A DNA stretch of 64,000 nucleotides from Malania oleifera (Eukaryota > Streptophyta > Magnoliopsida > Santalales > Ximeniaceae). A program made the position numbers and the translations under genes. Below are positions 11,401 through 21,699 of the stretch, one piece after another (position 1 is the stretch's first letter; the number at the start of each line of letters is the position of its first letter). Location: the NCBI RefSeq assembly GCF_029873635.1, contig NC_080420.1, positions 55,079,457 to 55,143,456 of the forward strand, read 5' to 3'. Below the pieces are notes generated by a model. It was not told the DNA's origin. It was given only the letters and a program-made list of their open reading frames with translations, and ran no database searches.

Positions 11401-13177
11401 CCATTTTAAATTTAAATTTATATAAAATTCATACAAATCTAAATCTAAATCTAAAATTAAAATTTGAATATAAAATTCTCAACGTAAAGGGAAAACACAA
11501 AAGCCCAAATGGAAAATCATATCCGATGGTCAGAGGAGGTGCCTTGGTCTCTCCTTGGTTACAAAGAGAGTCAGCATAATGGACTACACACTTGGCCTGT
11601 GGAAAGGATTTACTTCGTCTCCTATGCTGGAAGGCAAGCACACAGAAGCAGACACAAGGCTAATGGGCTTTACCTGTGCTTCGCCATCATTCAAAACTTG
11701 GTTGGTGCGCTAAAATAAAATAGGTCGAAAATAAAATGAAATACAAAATTATGCCCATCAACATATTAAAAATATAACGATGGATCAAAATTGAATCCAT
11801 TCCTATCCCTTCTTCGGTATCAAGCATTGGGTTGGGCAACAGTACTGAGCAGAAATTGATGTCTTTGTGGGAAGGAAATGAGTGTGACGCCCAAGGCAGC
11901 AGAGTTTATAAATCTTTCTCTGAAGGAGGCTTATGAAAACTCTCCCCTCCTAAGGCTCTAGCTTTAAACAAATTGACAGTTTCTTTTTGGTTTGTTTTTT
12001 CCCATTGAGACATTAAGCTGATTAAATCTCTCTTTAACTTCTTTCCCCAGTACTACACACACATACATTTGTAGAAATTTGAGGTGGTTGTACCTGTCAA
12101 AAGTCTAGACTAAGACCTTAATTAAAATTAAAGAAAAAAATCCATCAGCAGAAGATTACAGGGGAAAGAATAGAACACACTGAACAAAAATGCTGGAGGG
12201 GATTCTAGACACAAGCATATGAAGATTGGAGGAAAACAAAAAATTAAAAAAGAAAATCACATATGCAATTTTAGAATTTCTAAACATCATTTTGTTCATC
12301 TAAAAAATTATAGCTCAGATTGCCCACACAATGAAAGAGCAAAGCCACAACAGAATTATCCAAAATCAACCGTGTCTTTCATGATCGAGTTCATTAATCT
12401 CCACGAACTCTAGACAAGCAAACATTGTAAATCGCAGGGGCGCCAACAATACAACAACATCAAAACAGTCTGAATCAAAGCAAAATCCTCAAATCAACTG
12501 AAAGCGACATGCAACAGACGGTCCTTCCAAAAGGCAATCAACAACCACCTTAATGAACACGGGCAGTCCAGATAGTTCAAAAGAGAATTATGTTGAGGAA
12601 ACTGGGCATTGTCACAATGGCATTTCCCATATGCTAATGAAAATATTATTTAGCACTATGCAATACAAGGTTGCAAAATCCTACCAAGACAATGTCATTC
12701 ACAATTATCAAAAAAATTGATCCAAATCATGGCAATGCAATACAAGGTTGCAAAATCCTACCAAGACAATGTCATTCACAATTATCAAGAAATTGATCCA
12801 AATCACGGCACTCATTCGCTCACTGCTAATCAAGCATGTCTTTCATTGAATGCAGTTTTGGACTATATTTAACTGGACCAATTTGGATATATAAAAATCA
12901 CCTCTGATTCATATTGAAATTGTTTCCATGCCAAGCATACATAGTCTAAGTCCATTTCCTCACCTTAATGAGAGGTGGCAAATATACTAGCTCTGGGTGT
13001 TCAAGTATGGCACACTTGTTTCTGTCTTAATTTGCAATATTCACTTCAGCAACTGAAAGTCTGAAACCAAAAGCTACACACATTTTAATACTGATAAAGT
13101 TATCAACACCTATACAGAGCAGAAACTTCAACAAATTCAGTTTCCTCAACAAAATAGCTCCAATGTTCTATTGATGG
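11401..13177. other. Intergenic, no gene recognised
   Basis: Short open frames only (60-70 codons) with no domain I recognise. The segment 11500-11710 is less AT-rich but overlapping frames occur on both strands, so none is favoured. Contains the tandem duplication at 12658-12811. Confidence 0.45.
12658..12811. repeat. 77-bp tandem duplication
   Basis: ATGCAATACAAGGTTGCAAA begins at 12658 and again at 12735; the two adjacent 77-base units differ at only about three positions (one A/G in the A-run, CATGG/CACGG), so the duplication is recent relative to surrounding decay. Confidence 0.9.
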
Positions 13178-13185
13178 GTAAATGG

Positions 13186-13754
13186 CATAGCTTTAAATAA
13201 AGGTTGCGACCGTTACGTAATGCCATTACGTAACGGTTTTTTGGGTTACCAATACCGTTACACACCACCAAATCGGTGATAAGAAAAATTACGGCCGTAG
13301 CAGCCGTTACGGACTGCGACCGTTACGTAAAAGCCGCTACAGCCATTACATAATTGCTACAGGACTGTTACACCAAAAAACTTATGTTATTCTTTACTTT
13401 TTCTTCTCACTTTTTCCGTCTCTTTTATAAATCATTCTCAATATATCATATGGAGAGAAGGGGTAAAGATTATAATGAGGATGACAACGATACAAAATTT
13501 ACTATTTCTTTAAATACCACAATAGATGCATTAACTACCAATTTGAAAATACTAGGAAAATATTTTATTGTGATATTTATGTTCTATATTTTTCAACTTC
13601 GACGACCATCTTTCTTTTCTATCTATTTTATATTTGTATTATTTGTATGTCTTATGTGTCTAATAGATTAATGGAGTGTATAATGTATTTTGTCCTATTA
13701 ATTAATTTAGCACACATAAGAATTTATCACAGATACGAACAATGAGAAGTATAA

Positions 13755-13791
<37 letters not shown>

Positions 13792-14072
13792 ATTTTTCTA
13801 TCAATGGTGGTTTAAAACAAATGTAAACTTGTTGCCCTTACCAAATAACTTAGTTACTCAAACTAAAGGATCCAAAATACACAAACTCTTTCTAAGAAGG
13901 GCTAAAAGCTTAAAACATGCAAGTACGCTAATATGCACAAGATTGTGCGTGCATCAAAAAAAATTCACAATCGTTACACCCACTTCCCATTTTGTAACAT
14001 CCGCTACTCCCACTTCCTGTTACACCCGTTACCGTTACGTTACGCAACCCGCAACCGCAATTTAAAACCATG
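13186..14072. mobile_element. Non-autonomous hAT-like element, 887 bp
   Basis: Flanked by a perfect 8-bp duplication GTAAATGG (13178-13185 and 14073-14080), the size made by hAT transposases. Imperfect terminal inverted repeats: left CATAGCTTTAAATAAAGGTT, right (reverse complement) CATGGTTTTAAATTGCGGTT. Subterminal regions at 13200-13370 and 13970-14055 are packed with CGTTACG/GTTACGTAA words in both orientations, as expected for transposase-binding subterminal repeats. The interior is AT-rich with a CA microsatellite and only short frames, so no transposase is encoded. Mobility would depend on an autonomous relative. Confidence 0.85.
13756..13789. repeat. (CA)n microsatellite
   Basis: About 17 AC dinucleotides inside the hAT-like element. 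Confidence 0.9.
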
Positions 14073-14080
14073 GTAAATGG

Positions 14081-15012
14081 ACAATCAGAATTGTCAATCT
14101 ACAGTACTCACAATAGGGCGCTAAAGGAAAGAAAAACTATTGTCTCGATTACTATCCATACGAAAAAAATTTCACTAACATTTACTTTGCATCCTTGTGG
14201 TTTTAAGGGTTTTTATCAGTTTGATCTATCTTCTTTTTTGTTTTTGTTCTCCTCTTCTAAAGTGAATTATTCATCAATTATGACCTAGCTAAGAAGAGAC
14301 ACATGAAAAAAGTTTTCTAGTTTAGTCGCAAACAAAAATATTGGTAGCTTTTTAATTGGCATCTATTTTGACACTTTTGCCTCCATCTAATTTTGATTGC
14401 CCCCCTCCCCAAAACAACACTCTTTGGCAGTTTATGACACTTTCATACCTGCAGCCATTTTTGTCTTCAAGTTACACAGATTGCTTGCCCAGACCAGTGC
14501 AATCAAGAACGCCTTTCCAGAGGAGATGAACTCTCAAATAGTGGCTCTGATTGGGCAGCAAGTAAATGACAATCAACTGATTTTCCTGCACAAATTCATG
14601 GTGTCAAAGATGTACTTTTTATGGCAGATGTGCTACATGGTGGTGTCAAGATGAGGAGCAGCATGAGGCGTTGGCTCAGTAGCATAATCAGTTCAGAAAT
14701 TAGTTGATGTTGGCTTCAGCTGACCTGGGACACTCGCAGCGACAATGACTGGAGAGTTTTTGAAGTATGGATCAGCAGCTAGAAGGCTCAGAAAACAGTG
14801 GCAGAACTTCTAGAGAAGCAACAATTACGTTTTTTAAACAAAATAAATAAATAAATAAGGCAGCTAAAAAATGAAGCTTACGCAGAAAATTATCAGTCCC
14901 CGATTCGTCTATCAAAGTGATGCATCACTGCCTAGTGCCTACGCGTCAGCTAATGGCTTAAGCCCAATGTCCATTTGAATGGCCAACAGTTCCAAATGAT
15001 AAGATCAAGGTT
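14081..15012. other. Intergenic; weak coding look at 14397-14654
   Basis: The plus-strand frame 14397-14654 (85 codons) has a fairly balanced composition (for example FVFKLHRLLAQTSAIKNAFP) and may be an exon remnant, but I recognise no family and see no linked exons. Confidence 0.3.
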
Positions 15013-15020
15013 GTTAGAAT

Positions 15021-15990
15021 CTGGCTTCTATGTGGGATTGTTGGAGGGGTTTGCAGGATTGAATCGTAGAATCAGATTGAGAATTGTAAGATTCTACTTT
15101 CAATGTAAAAATAAATATTAAAAAAATTATATATGTGGAACTTTATGACAAGTCTTAAGACTAAAAACTTGATTAGTAACTTAATAAGTATAAGAAGTTA
15201 AACGAACAATAAAAAGTTCAAACGATAAAAGGAAGAAAAAGAAGAGCAAGAAAAGGAGAAAAGCAATTGCTCACTGTTGAGTCTTTTCAGGAAGCAGATC
15301 TGTTTCGAAGCATACCTCAGTAGCTCTGCTAGGTCTGCTGGCTTGGCTCTTTTCTTGACTTCTGCTGATCAAACAAGTACTCTGTGTTGAAGAGGATTGA
15401 AATGTTCTTGTCGAACACCAAAGAAGGAAGAGGACCGAGGACTGAGTTCTTGTCGAATCCCAAGAACTCTGGTTGTTGAACACCAAAGAACAAAGAACAA
15501 AGAACTGCTTATCAAACAGCAAGACTGCTGGCTGCTGCTGACCGAACACGGGTCACCAGATGGAGGGTTCTCTAGTTGTCAAACAGGAGAGAAATGCTGG
15601 GTTGCTAAACTTCAATGAGTAGAGGACTCAAGTGTCAAACTCAAAGGAAATCAGGTGCAAATTCTACTGAATCTGTTCATCGATGGGAGGCTGGGAGCTA
15701 TTTTGCCCCAGTTTTGGAAGACTTTAGACCAAACATAAATATTTTGGGCCATTAATGGACCAATAAAAACATGTATTGGGCCATATTATTGAAGCCCAAA
15801 AAGGAAAAAAAAATTCCCAATCCAGGTAACAAAGTAGGATCCATACGATTCTACGATTCCAATTTTAATTTTTTATGATTTTACCACGATTCCACTTGAT
15901 TCCAAATTTTGTTGCAGCTTGGATCATTTGGGTGAGCTTGGATAGTAAAATCGTACGATTCTACGATATGGATCGCGATTTTAATCCATG
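15021..15990. mobile_element. Candidate degenerate hAT-like element
   Basis: Right end, reverse complemented, reads CATGGATTAAAATCGCGATC, similar in design to the element at 13186-14072. The left end CTGGCTTCTATGTGGGAT aligns to it at about 10 of 17 positions. Flanks GTTAGAAT (15013-15020) and GTTAGGAT (15991-15998) form an 8-bp duplication with one mismatch. Both subterminal regions repeat GATTCTACGATT-like words. The interior (15270-15650) has frames on both strands but no recognised domain. Confidence 0.4.
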
Positions 15991-15998
15991 GTTAGGAT

Positions 15999-17440
15999 CT
16001 ACATTGTAAAATTGGAAAAAACCCTATCTACGAGGGTGTAAAATAAATCTCATCCTAAAATTGTTCATCTAAGTGTTCATTGCCTTCACATCTTGACATT
16101 ATCACTCCTATTATCCTCTCCTACTTCATACAAGTCCTATGGCAAAATGCAATCGATAGCTTCAGCGTAGCACTTCATTGGAAAAGAGTCATGCCTATTC
16201 CTGCAAATTCATCAGTAATTTGACTAATGTTATAGATTCTTGCCTGAATTACCAACCACAAACCTTGCCTTCTCATAATAGTTAACTTCTCAATGCATTA
16301 TCAAATCCAACTTTATTAACACTTGAAATAGCAAGCACTCAAATTCAGCCCACACATACATGCACACGTGCATTCTTAGTCACGCAACATAAGCCAAGTT
16401 GGCTGATTGGCTCCTCAGAAAATTTTATTTAATAGTGCAATGGAGAAGATATTCAGTTTGTACTAATTTGTTATTATAACATTTGACCAAGGGTATAATG
16501 GAGAAGAAGCATAGAGAAATATGCCAATAAAGTTAATAATCACCATGTTAAGACAAGCATGCAGATAGAGTGGGTACACAAGATGAAATTCAGACTTCAG
16601 TATAACGAAGTTAAGACTTTACAAGGTGCTTAAATAAGAATCAGAATCCTGTCAACCCAACTTATCATGCCAATGAATAACTTTTACTCAACAATGCTTA
16701 ATACCTTCCAACTGTCATACTTAGAGAAGAGACCTCTCTAAAAATATAGATTGTCTTAAAGGAACCAGAAACAAACAGTTGATGCTGCAGACAATATAAT
16801 TCCTTGACACACCAGAAAGAGCATCCACCCATCCTACTCTTTTATACTGTTTCCAACTAACAATTTGTCATATTTCTCCTTCTTTTATTTATATTTTTCA
16901 TTTCAGGTTGGTGGGCAGAGAGGGGGATTCCTAAGCAAAGCGAGAATTAGAGACTAAACATTGCTCAATCTCAAGTCTAGATCAAATCAGCATGCTTCCC
17001 AACTTAGCTTAGTCCAACTCCAAGCTTATGTATAGCCGCTTGTTAACCTTGACAACCCACTTAGCAGCCAATCTAGTGTACATTTCTGAATTTTCCACAC
17101 GCACGTTCCAATATTCATTTCTGTTCACACTCTGAAGGCAACATGGTTTCTAATATTTAGAATCCGCAAAGAAAATTGCCCAAGATTTTCAAAATGCACC
17201 CTATCTTGCTGCATTTCCTCATTCAGTAGACAACATAAGCATTCAAGAAGGAAGTTCGTTAACGATAAAATTACCACTTTTCACCTCTAGTTTGGGAATG
17301 TGCAGCCAAAACTAAAAGTCTGAATTGTATGCTGCCAACCATCATTTCCATAAGTAATAAACAAGTTTCACCAAAACCATCAATCAGCGCAGCAAGAATT
17401 ACATACCCATCTATTAAAATTTTAAGCATCATAAAGACAC
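15999..17440. other. Intergenic / downstream of the BAP31-like gene
   Basis: No open frame with recognisable content and no repeats that pair within the window. Confidence 0.5.
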
Positions 17441-17453
17441 ACGGATTTATCTA

Positions 17454-17463
17454 TTTATTTATT
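17454..17463 (-). terminator. Candidate poly(A) signals of the BAP31-like gene
   Basis: Overlapping AATAAA words on the minus strand, about 215 bases downstream of the stop codon at 17676. Position suits a plant near-upstream element; use is inferred. Confidence 0.4.
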
Positions 17464-17675
17464 TGCCATCTCACGAACCACATTTAACAAGAAGAAAAGC
17501 TAGTTTTATCGAAATAACTCCAAAGAACCACCAATAATCCTTCAAAATCCAAACACAACACAATAGACTACAGAGCTAAAATTCAAAATCTAAAACAAAA
17601 TCAACATATGGAATTCATCGTTAACAAAAACCAATGAGCACAAACACACTTATCTCTTCTCCAAGCCCATTCATT

Positions 17676-18068
17676 TCACTCCTTAGCCTTCAACCTCAGG
17701 ATGCGCTCATTCAACTGGTCGATCCGCACCACCAAGTTCGTGACGGAATAGAGGAGCCAGTAGAAGACAAGCGCGACGGCGATGAGGAGGGCGTTGCGCT
17801 GGCTCTTCATGACGGACTTCTGGTGGCGGAGGAACTCGGTAGGGGTGCAGGTATCAGCCTCACAATGAGGGCGAGTCTCGTACTTCCAGTAAATGTCCAT
17901 GAGAAGGAAGAGGCAAAAGGGGACGATAGAGAGGAAGGGCTTGAGGAGATTGCGCGTGACGGCGACGAGGCCCTTCCGAAGAGGATCGAGCCCGGGGATG
18001 GTGAGGAGAAGGACCATGATGGCCTCCGCGCCGGCGGCGTAACCCAGAACCACCCACTCTAACGCCAT
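17676..18068 (-). CDS. BAP31-like endoplasmic reticulum membrane protein, 130 aa
   Basis: Complete single-exon frame starting MALEWVVLGYAAGAEAIMVL. Plants have a small family of such about 130-residue proteins, shorter than animal BAP31 and lacking its long coiled-coil tail. Three hydrophobic segments are visible at about residues 4-22, 42-60 and 93-115, with no cleavable signal peptide. Between them lies FLLMDIYWKYETRPHCEADT, and the C-terminus is a short heptad-like helix (LVVRIDQLNERILRLKAKE). It closely resembles the Arabidopsis protein I recall as At3g17780. Expected location is the ER membrane. By analogy to animal BAP31 it may help membrane-protein sorting, which is inference. The start context GGCGATGGCG has a purine at -3 and G at +4. 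GC-rich codons contrast with the AT-rich surroundings. It has no disabling changes and is the only host gene I can support here. Confidence 0.93.
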   Translation of the reverse strand: MALEWVVLGYAAGAEAIMVLLLTIPGLDPLRKGLVAVTRNLLKPFLSIVPFCLFLLMDIYWKYETRPHCEADTCTPTEFLRHQKSVMKSQRNALLIAVALVFYWLLYSVTNLVVRIDQLNERILRLKAKE

Positions 18069-18592
18069 CGCCGGAGTAGTCTTGGAACCCTAGATCTGTT
18101 GATTCAGAATTTGTTCTTTCTCGATCTGAATTTTACTTCGTGTGCAAGTCAAGTCGGACGTCTGAATTTTGGCAAGGGCTGCCTTAAGTAGGAAAGTTCC
18201 AAAGTGAAAGAAAGGGCATGGTGACAAGTTTCAATATGGCTATACAGGTGGCAATTTTTATGATACCAGAGCAGAGGCCACATGATTATTCTTCCTTTCT
18301 TTTAAAATAAAAGTATTTTTCTACAGAATTAAATTGTGCTATGCAACTACAGGTTAATTGGGTCTTAACAAAGATTAGGTCAATCAATCATATAAATTTT
18401 TATCATTCATCAAAACTAAATTTCAACATTTTACCTCTTTCTGATAATAATAATAATAATAATAATAATATATTGTATATACTTTCTTTTATTATGTTTT
18501 TAGCTCTTGTACATTATATATCGTATAACATCCATTCAAGCTATTAATCAATCATTAAATGAGTAACAAAATAACATATGAGTATAGGAGCA
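18069..18592. other. Upstream region of the BAP31-like gene
   Basis: Holds the 5' UTR and promoter of the minus-strand gene; no clear TATA box seen. An AAT microsatellite lies at about 18444-18471. Short plus-strand frames here are not credible. Confidence 0.5.
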
Positions 18593-18608
18593 ACAATAGC
18601 AGTAGTAG

Positions 18609-19026
18609 TAGCCCCCACGAGCATGGCGCGGTAGAAAGACATCAACACGTAAGAAGGAGTATCGGGGGTTCAATTCCAGATAGAACACTCATGGAACCAG
18701 CGGTACCTGTGGATGGTAAGAATTTACTTTATAAGTCAGCGGGAACCGTGAATTGTGAGAGTTCGCTCTATGAGTCAATGGAAATCGTGAATGGTGAGAG
18801 TTTTCTGTGAGCCAGCGGAAACTGTGGATGGTAATGGAGATGTGTCCCGGGGGTTGGGTTGGCCGAACGTTCAACTGATGCACGGAAGTTATGTTCACAT
18901 TCCGGACTTTACCTAATCAGCGAGACCTAGGGGGAGGACCCTGATCCATAGGTTTGGTGCCGCACCAGTGGGTCCGAGGGCTTATTGGTGGTTGGAGTTC
19001 CTATATAATAAAAAAAAAAAAAAAAA
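18609..19026 (+). mobile_element. tRNA-derived SINE, about 418 bp, with internal tandem repeats
   Basis: Pol III A-box-like TGGCGCGGTAGA at 18624-18635 and a good B box GGTTCAATTCC at 18667-18677 form a tRNA-like head. The body ends with GGAGTTCCTATATAATA and a run of As (19008-19027). Flanks give a target duplication, ACAATAGCAGTAGTAG (18593-18608) versus ACAATAGCAATAGTAG (19027-19042), with one mismatch. Non-coding; would be mobilised by a LINE. Box spacing of about 43 bases is slightly long for a tRNA. Confidence 0.8.
18698..18845 (+). repeat. Four 37-39-bp tandem units inside the SINE
   Basis: Units begin at 18698 (CAGCGGTACCTGTGGATGG), 18737 (CAGCGGGAACCGTGAATTG), 18776 (CAATGGAAATCGTGAATGG) and 18813 (CAGCGGAAACTGTGGATGG). 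They diverge by about 20-30%, so the array is older than the insertion or evolves fast. Confidence 0.8.
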
Positions 19027-19072
19027 ACAATAGCAATAGTAGCACATGAGCAGAAGTATACAAAACATAATA

Positions 19073-19073
<1 letters not shown>

Positions 19074-19117
<44 letters not shown>
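19074..19117. repeat. (TA)n microsatellite
   Basis: About 21 TA dinucleotides just right of the SINE. It produces artificial Tyr-Ile frames on the minus strand. Confidence 0.9.
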
Positions 19118-19120
<3 letters not shown>

Positions 19121-19429
19121 GAGCATACAATATTTCTTCCCCTTTTTAATATCAACAACAAAAAAACAAGGAGGCAAGTAAAGGAAAGAAAATTTTTTAA
19201 GTACAAGCCAAAAGAAAGTGTTTAAGAGCTAGAGAAATACAAGGATGATCACTATGGGATAGGAGAATGGGGAACCAAGCTGGGTATCTCCTCATTATAT
19301 TTCAATAGTATTTCCATTATGATAGCATTGCTAATTGCTAGTTCTTCCAAGTGATAGACATGGTAAACCAAGGTGTCTAGTTTGGTGTCAACAAGAGCAA
19401 AGGTTGATAAGGAGGGAATACTGTGACAA

Positions 19430-20010
19430 CTTACTTTCTAAGGTTTTGGGGTGTGGATCTAACCTATTATAGTTTTTCTGAAACTTCTTGGTTGTCAAAG
19501 TTCGGCCCCAGCCTACGTGCTTGCCTCAAGCAACCCACTATGAGGATTTCCTTTCCCAACTTCATTAACTTCATTACCAGGTGAAGTTATAACCTCTCTC
19601 CGTTCAAGGTGGAGTTCGCCTCTCTAACGAGAACAACCCTCTCACTAAGCAACGATTCAAAATACGTGAATCGTCAAAACAAAACAACCAAAGCAACAAT
19701 TGTTTTTACAAAAGAAAATTATCAAATGAGCAGATTAGTACACGTTAGAATAAAAAATACTTCAAATAAAATTAACATGCATTCCAACATAGGACCTAAA
19801 ATCAGAATTCGGGTCACAATCATAGTCCATAATTCAACATGCAATTTCTCAAATTAAAAATTCATCAAATATTTCAGGCATCATGCAAAAAATATTCAAT
19901 AGAAGCAAATTCTAGCTTGAAAAGAGTCATGTTTGATAAGTAAATATAAGAAAAGAGTGTAAAGAGTTGTACGTAGCTCAAATATTACAACTTAAAATGT
20001 TTTAAAAGAT
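19430..20010 (-). mobile_element. Element A' 3' LTR fragment (copia, same family as LTR A)
   Basis: 19500-19660 (CTACGTGCTTGCCTCAAGCA, then GTGGAGTTCGCCTCTCTAAC) matches 1630-1760 in LTR A. The left part, which should hold the CAATTCACCCCC tract and the LTR end, is missing, so the fragment is truncated near 19430. The boundary to the additional ORF (about 20010) is approximate. Confidence 0.65.
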
Positions 20011-20026
20011 CAGAAATAAAACAAAG

Positions 20027-21187
20027 CTAATCTTCATTTCCATTGTCTGTTTCAGTGCCTTCCTCATCATCATCATCTTCATTTCTAGAGTTTGTTTCCA
20101 TAGGAGCTTTGTCGAGTGGTGAAGAAGAACTTTCTATATACCATTCAATACGTCCAAGACGCTGATCAAGGGAAGTATAACTCGACCGAAGCGAGCTGAT
20201 ACCACTACGCACTTCACTATGGAAGTCACTCAGCTGCTGCTGATAAGATAGAAACCATGATGGAGCATCATCTACTGGTGGAGCATCGTGCTGGGGTGCA
20301 GCTGCTTGTTGAGGTTCTCTACGTCCTCTTCGGCCCTTTGGAAACCAACCATGCCCTTCATATTTTTTATAACCCATTTGCTTAACTGTCGTGGATGAAA
20401 AAGTATCATAGCGGGTACGGTTTATGAATAAGATGGATGGAGTGGTAACACCTAGATTATCAAAAATTAGGATCAAAACTCCTCCATAAGGTAGAATGAC
20501 TCTTCTAGCCTCTTCTCGTGTGATCATCCACTTTAATATTAGGCTAGGTAAATCAAACTTTTTACCCTTTAACAAACACCACATCACAAAACAGTTAAGG
20601 TAGGAAATATGATCATGTGATCCTACCCTAGGCAATATGTTATACGTGATGAGTTTCTATATGATTTGGGCCTGCAGATTCAGCTAATGATACAGTGGAG
20701 GATGACCAAAATATACAGGAGTTTCAGCCATAATCAATGGTAAAAACTCTTCAGGAGTAAATCCTTGGTCAATTATCCAAGATGAACCAATCAATGAACA
20801 TTCAAATTCTCCATTTTGGATTCTAAATTTGATAGCTAAAGTTTAAGGAGTGATGGCAAAAGATTTATCCATGATATGAGTAGAGGTCGCAGTTTCCCCT
20901 TTTATCATGTTTGCATAGAAAATCTTAATAAGAATGGGATACATGCCTCTACCTTGATATGTTATGAATCTTTCCCAATCCAAAGCATTGAACATTGGCA
21001 AAATAACCGAAATTTTTTTTTTTTTTAATTCAACGGCTAAAACCTTACCCAAGACAGGTTTGGTAGATCGAAGATGCTTCTGATTGATTTGCTTTGCATG
21101 AGGCATCATTAACCATTTCTCAATGTTGTTGCTATCGTCTTTCCCAAAGGAAGAACCCTGGTTTGCTGCAAGCTTGGTTCTAGGCAT
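20027..21187 (-). pseudogene. Element A' additional ORF in the env-like position
   Basis: One minus-strand reading frame of about 386 codons, colinear throughout, with only three in-frame stops (just after 20843, then about 20690 and 20665). It starts MPRTKLAANQGSSFGKDDSN. The middle (RFITYQGRGMYP, LIKIFYANM; later VGSHDHISYLNCFVMWCLLK and ILPYGGVLI) resembles what I recall as the 'putative plant transposon protein' domain (PF20167 type), a family of unknown function. The tail is Q-rich, then a coiled-coil-like helix (FHSEVRSGISSLRSSYTSLD) and an acidic end. It lies between pol and the 3' LTR, where Sireviruses can carry an env-like ORF. I see no signal peptide or membrane span, so calling it envelope would be unjustified. 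Confidence 0.75.
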
Positions 21188-21325
21188 GTTTCTGAAGAAA
21201 CTAACTGATGAAATCCTTTAAAATGTAGTGGGAATGAAATATTGAAGGATCTTTTGAAGATTAATTAGTTGAATCTTCATGAAATATGACTTGAAGACGA
21301 AAGAGAGAGACTTAGGGAGGGTGGA

Positions 21326-21590
21326 GATATATATTTAGTTGATTGAAATGTGAAAGGTTAGGGTTTTTACGAATAATAAATATATATACCGCTGCGGGTC
21401 GGTCAACTATGCTCGAAGAGTCAATCACCCAACCTATGTATTTCTTTGAAATTTCACAAGTTAGTAGTGAGTCAGTCAACTACACGCAAGGAGTTAGTCG
21501 CCAGAACCGGAAATACTATTGTAAGTCAATGTAGTTTCAATCGACTGATACTGAGGTGTCAGTCACCTGTCCTTCAGGGCTCATAACTTA
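21326..21590 (-). promoter_or_regulatory. Internal promoter-like module upstream of the additional ORF
   Basis: On the minus strand a palindrome array (copies resembling CAGTCGACTGA, e.g. plus-strand TCAATCGACTGATAC, TCAGTCACCTGTCC, GTCAGTCAACTACACG, GTCGGTCAACTATGC) at 21590-21376 is followed by a TATA-like AAATATATATCT at 21336-21326 and, 139 bases later, the ATG of the additional ORF at 21187. The layout copies that of LTR U3 regions in the same window. Confidence 0.5.
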
Positions 21591-21699
21591 CATATTCTTT
21601 TAGCTCAACCACTCATTCACGTTAAAGTCATCTTCTCAAATCACCTCTCTACTATGAAATAAACCTAATTTTCGTCGTATTAATATGTACCTATCCTCT

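Noticed and set aside
13354-13671. 105-codon plus-strand frame
   Set aside because: Inside the hAT-like element, T-rich, no transposase motif.
15271-15618. Overlapping frames on both strands in the second hAT candidate
   Set aside because: No recognised domain; sense and antisense equally open.
17634-18062. 142-codon plus-strand frame opposite the BAP31-like gene
   Set aside because: It is the antisense shadow of a conserved gene; its sequence is charged low-complexity text produced by GC-rich codons.
18927-19206. Minus-strand frames with Tyr-Ile runs
   Set aside because: Translation of the TA microsatellite and poly-T.
20027-21187. Retroviral envelope protein
   Set aside because: Position fits, but no signal peptide, membrane span or fusion-type segment is visible.
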